This document shows positions 58,279-64,000 of a DNA stretch of 64,000 bases, in pieces. Source of the stretch: CAZZEX01 sp964653285. GTDB lineage: Bacteria; Chloroflexota; Anaerolineae; B4-G1. The stretch spans positions 12,309 to 76,308 of the forward strand of contig CAZZEX010000008.1 in assembly GCA_964653285.1 (NCBI GenBank), given 5' to 3'. Under the pieces are notes generated by a model that had not been told where the DNA came from, searched no databases, and saw nothing but the letters and a program-made list of their open reading frames with translations. The translations under genes and the position numbers were made by a program. The first letter of the stretch is position 1, and the number at the start of each line of letters is the position of its first letter.

Positions 58279-60780
58279 GTGAGCGCTTCAACAAACAACG
58301 GAAGATGGTTCCTGCTGGTGCTCGGCTTGTTCACCGTGGTCACGGCTGGTTGCACACTGCTCGACGGCGACTGCAAGCATGTTCCTGCCCCAAACGTAGA
58401 CTGGCACAGTTGTGACCAGAGCGGGGCCGACCTGCGCGGGGCCGACCTGCGCGGGGCCAACCTGAGCAAGACCAACCTGAGCGGAGCCGACTTGACCGGG
58501 GCCAACCTGAGCGGGACCAGCCTGAGCGATGCCAACCTGACGGGGGCCAACCTGGGCGATGTCAACCTGAGCAAGGCCAACATGACCGGGGCCAACCTGA
58601 CCAGGGCCAACCTGCTGTGGGCCAACCTGTGGTGGGCCAGCCTGACCGGGGCCGACCTGAGCGGGGCCGACCTGACCGGGGTCAACCTGGCCAGGGCCGA
58701 CCTGACCAGGGCCAACCTGAGCGGGGCCAACCTGACCGGGGCCAGGCCGCGCGGGGCCAACCTGAGCGGGGCCAACCTGAGCGGGGCCGACCTGAGCGGG
58801 GCAGATCTGACGATGGCCGACCTGCGCGGGGCCACATTGGACGAGGAGACCACACAGATTGACGCCAAGTGGCACCTCGTCTGGGAGATCGTCACCCAAG
58901 GGGCCCCGGGACGTGACCTGAGCTACACCGACCTGAGCTACACCGACCTGAGCGGGAGCAACCTGTCCGGGGCTATCCTGTCCGGGGCCAACCTGACCGG
59001 GGCCGACCTGACCATGACCAACCTGACCGGGGCTGACCTGACCGGGGCCAACCTGAGCGGGGCTGACCTGACCGGGGCCGACCTGACCGGGGCCGGCCTG
59101 CGCGGGGTCACACTGGACGAGGCTACACAGACACAGATTGACGCCAAGTGGCGCCTTGTCTGGGAGATTGTCACCCGAGGAGCACCGGGACGTGACCTGA
59201 GCAACGCCGACCTGAGCAACGCCGACCTAAGCGGGGCCAACCTGAGCACGGCCAACCTGAACGGGGCTGTACTGACCAGGGTCAATCTGAGCGGGGCCGA
59301 CCTGAACGGAGCCAACCTGACCATGGTCAACCTGACCGGGTCCAACCTGACCGGGGCCAACCTGGCCGGGGCCGACCTGACTATGACCAACCTGACCGGG
59401 GCTGACCTGACCGGGGCCAACCTGAGCGAAGCCAATTTGGCAAGGGCCAACCTGCGCGGGGCCATATTGGACGAGGAGACCACACAGATTGCCGCCAAGT
59501 GGCACCTCGTCTGGGAGATCGTCGCCCAAGGGGCCCCGGGACGTGACCTGCACGACGCCGACCTGAGCGACGCCAACCTGCGCGAGGCCGACCTGACCGT
59601 GGTCAACCTGAGCGGGGCCGACCTGACCGGGGCCGACCTGCGCGACGCCGGCCTGCGCGGGGCCAACCTGAGCAGGGCTGACCTGACCAGGGCTGACCTG
59701 ACTGGGGCCGACCTGATGATGGCCGACCTGCGCGGGGCCATATTAGACGAGGAAACCACACAGATTGACGCCAAGTGGCGCTGCGTCTGGGAGATCGTCA
59801 CCCAAGGGGCAGCGGAACGTGACCTGAGCGACAGAGACCTGAGCTACGCTGACCTGAGAGAGGCCAACCTGAGCCAGGCCGACCTGACCAGGGCCGACCT
59901 GAGCAGGGCCGACCTGACCGGGGCCGACCTGAGCGAGGCCAACCTGGAATGGGCTAACTTGCGCGAGGCCATATTGGACGAGGAGGCCGCACGGATCAAC
60001 GACAAGTGGCGCATCGTCTGGGAGATTGTCACCCAAGGGGCCCCGGGACGTGACCTGAGCGACAAAGACCTGAGCAACGCCGACCTGCGCGGGGCCAACC
60101 TGAGCCAGGCCAACCTGACCGGGGCCAACCTGGGCGGAGCCGACCTGACCGGGGCCGACCTGAGCGAGACCAACCTGAGCGGGGCCGACCTGAGCGAGGC
60201 CAATCTGGAAGGGGCCAGGCTGCACGGGGCCATATTGGACGAGACCACACAGATTGACGCCAAGTGGCACCTCGTCTGGGAGGTCGTCACCCAAGGGACA
60301 CCAGGACGTGACCTGCACGACGCCGACCTGATCGGAGCCAACCTGAGCGGGGCCAACCTGGAAGAGGCCAACCTGATTGGGGCCAACCTGGAAGAGGCCA
60401 ACCTGGAAGGGGCCAACCTGATTGGGGCCAACCTGGGCGGGGCTGACCTGACCAGGGCCGACCTGCACGGGACTCTATTGGACGATACCACGCAGATTAG
60501 CGCCAAGTGGCGCCTCGTCCGGGAGATTGTCACCCATGGGGCATCGGGACGTGACCTGAGCGAGGCCGACCTGAGCAGGGCCGACCTGACCAGGGCCGAC
60601 CTGACCGGGGCCAACCTGAGCAAGGCCGACCTGAGCAAGGCCGACCTGAGCGGGGCCGACCTGACCGGGGCCGACCTGAGCGGGGCCAACCTGAGTGGGG
60701 CGACCGTAACAGACGAACAGTTACGGCAAGCCGCGTCACTCCAGAACACGACCATGCCAGATGGCACAAAACACAACTAG
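58279..60780 (+). CDS. Pentapeptide-repeat lipoprotein with seven helical linkers
   Basis: The 833-residue protein is almost wholly A(D/N)L-x-x repeats (GADLSGANLTGADL and the like), which fold as a right-handed quadrilateral beta-helix. Seven near-identical linkers of about 30 residues (ILDEETTQIDAKWHLVWEIV type) split it into eight blocks. GTG 58279 has GGGAGG eight nt upstream and gives a signal peptide WFLLVLGLFTVVTAGC with a lipobox-like end, so it is probably anchored outside the cell. An earlier in-frame TTG (58213) would bury this signal. The DNA is a large coding repeat. Function unknown; DNA-mimic roles of cytoplasmic relatives would not fit an exported form. Confidence 0.88.
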   Translation: MSASTNNGRWFLLVLGLFTVVTAGCTLLDGDCKHVPAPNVDWHSCDQSGADLRGADLRGANLSKTNLSGADLTGANLSGTSLSDANLTGANLGDVNLSKANMTGANLTRANLLWANLWWASLTGADLSGADLTGVNLARADLTRANLSGANLTGARPRGANLSGANLSGADLSGADLTMADLRGATLDEETTQIDAKWHLVWEIVTQGAPGRDLSYTDLSYTDLSGSNLSGAILSGANLTGADLTMTNLTGADLTGANLSGADLTGADLTGAGLRGVTLDEATQTQIDAKWRLVWEIVTRGAPGRDLSNADLSNADLSGANLSTANLNGAVLTRVNLSGADLNGANLTMVNLTGSNLTGANLAGADLTMTNLTGADLTGANLSEANLARANLRGAILDEETTQIAAKWHLVWEIVAQGAPGRDLHDADLSDANLREADLTVVNLSGADLTGADLRDAGLRGANLSRADLTRADLTGADLMMADLRGAILDEETTQIDAKWRCVWEIVTQGAAERDLSDRDLSYADLREANLSQADLTRADLSRADLTGADLSEANLEWANLREAILDEEAARINDKWRIVWEIVTQGAPGRDLSDKDLSNADLRGANLSQANLTGANLGGADLTGADLSETNLSGADLSEANLEGARLHGAILDETTQIDAKWHLVWEVVTQGTPGRDLHDADLIGANLSGANLEEANLIGANLEEANLEGANLIGANLGGADLTRADLHGTLLDDTTQISAKWRLVREIVTHGASGRDLSEADLSRADLTRADLTGANLSKADLSKADLSGADLTGADLSGANLSGATVTDEQLRQAASLQNTTMPDGTKHN

Positions 60781-60888
60781 CGACACCTCCGCCAGGGAAA
60801 GGAGGGCCAGCGACGAGGGCGTGCTGCTCTCCTTTATGTCATTATTGCCCCAGGATTGTGAATAACATTCAGAATGTTGAGCCGCTTT

Positions 60889-60981
60889 TGCTCATTGTTC
60901 ATTGTCTCATTGTTCATTGGAACGAAGTTCCCTATGTTTATCGCCATTTGTTCGTCGCTCATCGGTCATTGATCATTGTTC
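60889..60981. repeat. Degenerate tandem repeat between the pentapeptide and deacetylase genes
   Basis: CTCATTGTTCATTG and TCATTGATCATTG words iterate with gaps up to the deacetylase stop. It is the same word family as at 40191-40239. Confidence 0.75.
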
Positions 60982-61789
60982 AGTTGCCCCTGGCCTCCAG
61001 CAATGCTTCGACCATCGGGGGAAAGCGGGTATAGCGAAACCGTTCGGCGAACTCCAGCCCGGCCGCGGCACCGTCGGCACGGGCCCGCTCCCGGATCGCC
61101 CAGGCTATCGCCAGCGCGGCCCCTTCGCTCCCCATCCCATCCCCCGACACGATACCGCTGACGTCCACTCCCGCTACCGCCGCTTGCCGCATCACCTCCT
61201 CGACGAGGAAAGCGACTTGACTCTTATGCTCCAGAAAGGCCGCCATCTTGGTCTCAAGGGTCTCCGAGATGTCCACTGCTTTGTCCGCGTGGGTTGGGTG
61301 TTTGGCGAAGAAGTACTTTTCGGCCACCAGGTGGGGCTCTAGTCCCCCGGCCAGTTGTTCAGGATGGCAGAGAGGATAGGAGGCGAAGTTGATTGCCTCC
61401 AGTGCGGCGAAGGCGACGGCGCGATGGTCTGGGTGGTCCTCGAAGGGAGCAAAGGGGTCGAAGGTGAACAGGACGTCTGATCGGCGCTCGCGGATGGCGC
61501 GGACGAATTGCTCGCGCAGGCGGCCCGGCTCCAGTTGATCCAGTTCGCCATCGTGATGGTCAAGGAACACGACTTCCCGTACACCGAGCACCCCGGCCGC
61601 CCGCAGCGTCTCCATACGGCGTACCTCAGCCAACCTGACCGCGTCCAGTTCGAAGGAGCCCTTATCGCCGTTGGTAGCGATGAGCGTGGTCACTTCAGCG
61701 CCAGCGGCAATCATCTTGGCCAGTGTGCCGCCAGCAAAGAACTCAGCATCGTCAGGGTGGGCGGTAAGAACGAGCACTTGCTGGGACAT
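60980..61789 (-). CDS. PIG-L/LmbE-family deacetylase
   Basis: The 269-residue zinc enzyme has the catalytic motif TAHPDDAEFFAGGT (Asp base and His/Asp zinc ligands) and the second ligand region FEDHPDHRAVAFAA. Members remove the acetyl group from N-acetylglucosamine in glycolipids, mycothiol or bacillithiol precursors and glycans. Length fits the family. AAGGAG stands just before the ATG at 61789. It is divergent from the gene at 62099. Substrate not decidable here. Confidence 0.93.
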   Translation of the reverse strand: MSQQVLVLTAHPDDAEFFAGGTLAKMIAAGAEVTTLIATNGDKGSFELDAVRLAEVRRMETLRAAGVLGVREVVFLDHHDGELDQLEPGRLREQFVRAIRERRSDVLFTFDPFAPFEDHPDHRAVAFAALEAINFASYPLCHPEQLAGGLEPHLVAEKYFFAKHPTHADKAVDISETLETKMAAFLEHKSQVAFLVEEVMRQAAVAGVDVSGIVSGDGMGSEGAALAIAWAIRERARADGAAAGLEFAERFRYTRFPPMVEALLEARGN

Positions 61790-61929
61790 AGTTACTCCTT
61801 AATCTCCGAATGTGAACCCCGAAGTCCCCACTGCCAGGTGGGGAAGCCTCACAGCCTGCTCCAGCCTTGGCGGCACTGTGACTGCTCCCCCGACTCCGGC
61901 CGGGGGTTTCAGGGTGTCGAGTTGCCTGT

Positions 61930-61958
61930 AGTCTACCACAGACAATGGCGGATGCCAA
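61930..61958 (-). promoter_or_regulatory. Promoter of the PIG-L deacetylase gene
   Basis: On the minus strand TTGGCA and TAGACT are 17 bp apart. The leader would be about 135 nt. Confidence 0.5.
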
Positions 61959-61980
61959 CTTTGGTGGCTCAACGTTGCTT

Positions 61981-62009
61981 TTGTGCCGCCTGACAAGCGG
62001 TGGTATACT
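61981..62009 (+). promoter_or_regulatory. Promoter of the unknown gene and type IIG operon
   Basis: TTGTGC and TATACT are 17 bp apart, 90 bp before the ATG at 62099. Confidence 0.6.
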
Positions 62010-62098
62010 TGTTGCTGGATACTGGAGGCTGGTCGCTGGAGGCTGAGCGACTGCGAGTATTGAGCATCAAGCATTGAGTATCAAGTGAGGTGAACGTG

Positions 62099-63160
62099 AT
62101 GGCAAAAGGCCCACTGGCTAAAGTGCACCGTCTACGCCAGACGGACGAGGTATGGGAGAGCTCCGTCCGGCGTATGCGAGCCTGGATCACACCCCGGAAT
62201 CAGGCTCCGTACCGCCCTTACATCGTCATGGCGGTCTCCCAGACCGGCAAGGTCGTCGGCAGTGACATCGTCGGGGCCGTGCCACCCCCCGCCCAGGTTT
62301 TGAACGTCATTGCCCAAGCGATGCGCCGTCCGGCCCTGGGGGGCGGGAGGAAGCGCCGCCCCGCCGTCGTCTATGTGGACGACGAGGCTCTGGTCGAAAC
62401 GCTGGCCCCGCAGTTGCAGGAGGTCGGCGTCCGCTGCGAGTACCGGCACACCCTCCGCGAGGTGGAGGAGGCCCTGCTGAGCATGGAGCAGTTCATGACC
62501 AGGCGGGAGCCGATACCCGGTCTGCTGAAGTCGCCCGGCGTGACGCCTTATCTGGTTAAGGGGCTGTTCGAGGCGACGGCCTTCTTTTACCGTGAGGCCC
62601 CCTGGCGCTGGATGGGCGACTCCCGCCCTATCGAGGTGCGCTACCCGCCCGATGGCCAGCCGCGTTACGCCGTCGTGATGGGCCACGGCGGAGAGACTTA
62701 TGGCCTGGCGGTCTACAACTCGCCGGACGACCTGCGGGAAGTCTACGCGGGGATACGGCCCGACCGGTTGGTCGGGCAAATGCGGTGGACTTCGCTGCTT
62801 TTCGGCGAGATCTTGGAGATGCCCTTCGACGACCTCGATGATATGGAGAAGTACGGCTGGTCGGTGGCGGGTGAACTGGCCTATCCGCTCCCCATTCGGG
62901 TCACCCGTTCAGGGCAACCCGTTCGCCCCGGTAAGTCGGATTTGCTGTGGTTTGAGGCGGCGCTGTTGGCTATCCCGCCCTTCGTGCACGATCTGTTTCA
63001 GGCCGATGGAGTGTTCCCCCGTCCGGCCGAGGTCACGCTGACCGTGACAATGGCCGACGGCGAGAATACCATCCACCTGCGCTATCCCGTCCCCGGCTTT
63101 GAGATTCCCCACATTGAGTACAATCAAGAGCAACCCCGCAGCCCAGGGAGCAGTTCATGA
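62099..63160 (+). CDS. Unknown protein translationally coupled to a type IIG restriction gene
   Basis: I do not recognise this 353-residue protein with certainty. It has no signal peptide or membrane span. RPAVVYVDDEALVETLAPQL looks like a Rossmann-type strand-helix, RYAVVMGHGGETYGLAVYNS like an edge strand pair, and the end is Pro/Ser-rich. Similar uncharacterised proteins with a plasmid-partition-like or DUF6930-like region exist, but this is only an impression. GAGGTGA stands before ATG 62099. Its stop overlaps the next start (ATGA), so it is probably made together with the restriction-modification protein. Confidence 0.6.
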   Translation: MAKGPLAKVHRLRQTDEVWESSVRRMRAWITPRNQAPYRPYIVMAVSQTGKVVGSDIVGAVPPPAQVLNVIAQAMRRPALGGGRKRRPAVVYVDDEALVETLAPQLQEVGVRCEYRHTLREVEEALLSMEQFMTRREPIPGLLKSPGVTPYLVKGLFEATAFFYREAPWRWMGDSRPIEVRYPPDGQPRYAVVMGHGGETYGLAVYNSPDDLREVYAGIRPDRLVGQMRWTSLLFGEILEMPFDDLDDMEKYGWSVAGELAYPLPIRVTRSGQPVRPGKSDLLWFEAALLAIPPFVHDLFQADGVFPRPAEVTLTVTMADGENTIHLRYPVPGFEIPHIEYNQEQPRSPGSSS

Positions 63161-64000
63161 AGGGGGAAATACCCATCCCAGCCACCCACGCCGAGGCCGG
63201 GATCGAGATCGAACGGTTGGTGGAACGCTTCGCCCGCAACCTGGATGCCTACAAGCGTGCCGAGTACAAAGAGACCCAGGTGCGGGTCGAGTTCATTGAC
63301 CCGATGTTCGAGGCTCTCGGTTGGGACGTGCGTAACGTCCGGGGCTACGCCGAGCAGTACAAGGACGTGGTCCACGAGGACGCCATCAAGGTCGGTGGTG
63401 CGACCCGCGCGCCTGACTATTCCTTCCGCGTCGGCGGCGTGCGCAAGTTCTTCTTGGAGGCCAAGAAGCCCTCGGTATGGGTCAAAGGGGACGTCGGCCC
63501 GGCCTACCAACTGCGCCGCTACGCCTGGTCCGCCAAACTACCCCTGTCCATCCTCACCGATTTTGAAGAGTTTGCCGTCTACGATTGCCGCCAGCGCCCC
63601 AAACCCGACGACAAGCCCGGGGTAGGGCGCATCATGTATCTTACCTTCGACCAGTACCTGGAGAAGAGCCGCTTCGACGACATCTACACCGTGTTCGCCA
63701 GGGAGTCGGTGCTCAAGGGCTCCTTCGACCGCTACGTGCAGGACACCAGGCGCAAGCGCGGCACCAGCGAGGTGGACGCCGAGTTCCTCAAGGAGATCGA
63801 AAACTGGCGCGACGCGCTGGCCCGCAACGTCGCCCTGCGCAACCCGGCCCTGTCGGTGCACGAACTGAACTTCGCCGTGCAGCGCACCATTGACCGCGTC
63901 ATCTTCCTGCGTATGTGCGAGGACCGGTCCATCGAGGAGTACGGGCGTCTCCTGGCCCTCACCGGCGGCCCCCACATCTACGCCCGTATGCACGACCTCT
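63157..64000 (+). CDS. Type IIG restriction-modification enzyme, N-terminal part (cut by window edge)
   Basis: I translated 281 residues; the frame stays open to the last base. The opening (FIDPMFEALGWDVRN, GYAEQYKDVVHEDAI) and the nuclease motif APDYSFRVGG...FFLEAKKP, a PD-(D/E)XK with Asp and Glu-x-Lys, match the N-terminal domain of Eco57I-like enzymes that cut and methylate with one chain. LSILTDFEEFAVYDCR follows as usual, then the helical connector DRVIFLRMCEDRSIE. The methyltransferase motifs should lie beyond the window. The ATG overlaps the previous stop. Confidence 0.85.
   Translation, partial: MKGEIPIPATHAEAGIEIERLVERFARNLDAYKRAEYKETQVRVEFIDPMFEALGWDVRNVRGYAEQYKDVVHEDAIKVGGATRAPDYSFRVGGVRKFFLEAKKPSVWVKGDVGPAYQLRRYAWSAKLPLSILTDFEEFAVYDCRQRPKPDDKPGVGRIMYLTFDQYLEKSRFDDIYTVFARESVLKGSFDRYVQDTRRKRGTSEVDAEFLKEIENWRDALARNVALRNPALSVHELNFAVQRTIDRVIFLRMCEDRSIEEYGRLLALTGGPHIYARMHDL

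Larger units (their letters stand above)
61790..62098. other. Divergent control region with hairpins and a tandem-repeat tract
   Basis: It contains two face-out promoters (61930-61958 minus, 61981-62009 plus), a small hairpin CCCCAC-tgccag-GTGGGG in the deacetylase leader, and a degenerate tract of CTGGAGGCTGG and GAGTATTGAGCATC words (about 62014-62088) in the leader of the plus gene. No coding sequence is supported. Confidence 0.6.

Noticed and set aside
58288..60776. Several long antisense frames opposite the pentapeptide gene, with repeating VGPAQVGPGQ or RSAPLRLAPV text
   Set aside because: They mirror the 15-bp coding repeat of the real gene and carry no start signals.

Overview
The window is a GC-rich, gene-dense bacterial chromosome segment. 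I read it as most likely Chloroflexota, Anaerolineae-like. The support is indirect: a free-standing rpoC with a long N-terminal coiled-coil insertion, lipoprotein binding proteins with Val-Glu-Val-Pro linkers, TIR/AAA-like ATPase fusions, pentapeptide-repeat proteins, and degenerate short tandem repeats at many gene junctions. No rRNA, tRNA or CRISPR array was recognised.

Left part (1-19608, all minus strand): a DUF234-type ATPase cut by the window edge; ahcY with a coupled GNAT gene; a small unknown gene; then a tight three-gene cassette of lower-looking GC (4338-8073) encoding a Cys-rich protein, a DNA methyltransferase fused to a DHH-like domain, and an HhH-GPD DNA-glycosylase-like protein with a four-Cys cluster. 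Beyond it lies an apparent operon mtnA-rfbF-rfbG-SDR-rfbH-GT2-adoK, which joins CDP-dideoxysugar synthesis to methylthioadenosine/adenosine salvage. rpoC follows, without rpoB, with its own consensus promoter and a terminator-like leader hairpin.

Middle part (19777-48352, plus strand): a ROK regulator with a consensus promoter and a 27-bp dyad at its start site; a peptide-type ABC transporter (two permeases, two ATPases, a small membrane protein, a lipoprotein); four Gfo/Idh/MocA oxidoreductases; two serine hydrolases; an M81 peptidase; a GHMP kinase; a nucleotidyltransferase-phosphohexomutase fusion; a phosphodiester glycosidase; an MFS exporter or importer; a GH20 hexosaminidase; a sialidase-like protein; anmK; and murQ. 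Together these suggest uptake and breakdown of amino-sugar glycans and recycling of N-acetylmuramate. A decayed C-terminal piece of lysA sits between anmK and murQ.

Right part (48431-64000): a PEP/pyruvate-binding-domain protein (minus); an Mrr-like nuclease/TIR/AAA triple fusion next to a membrane-spanning AAA receptor-like protein bracketed by two 97-nt repeats; a block of palindromes; a membrane zinc-ribbon protein; an exported pentapeptide-repeat lipoprotein with a relic of a second one upstream; a PIG-L deacetylase; and an unknown gene translationally coupled to a type IIG restriction-modification gene that runs off the edge.

The strongest candidates for undescribed biology are the methyltransferase-DHH / HhH-GPD cassette and the Mrr-TIR-AAA plus AAA-receptor pair. 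A general oddity is the number of palindromic and tandem-repeat elements, many of them lying in frame inside coding sequences.
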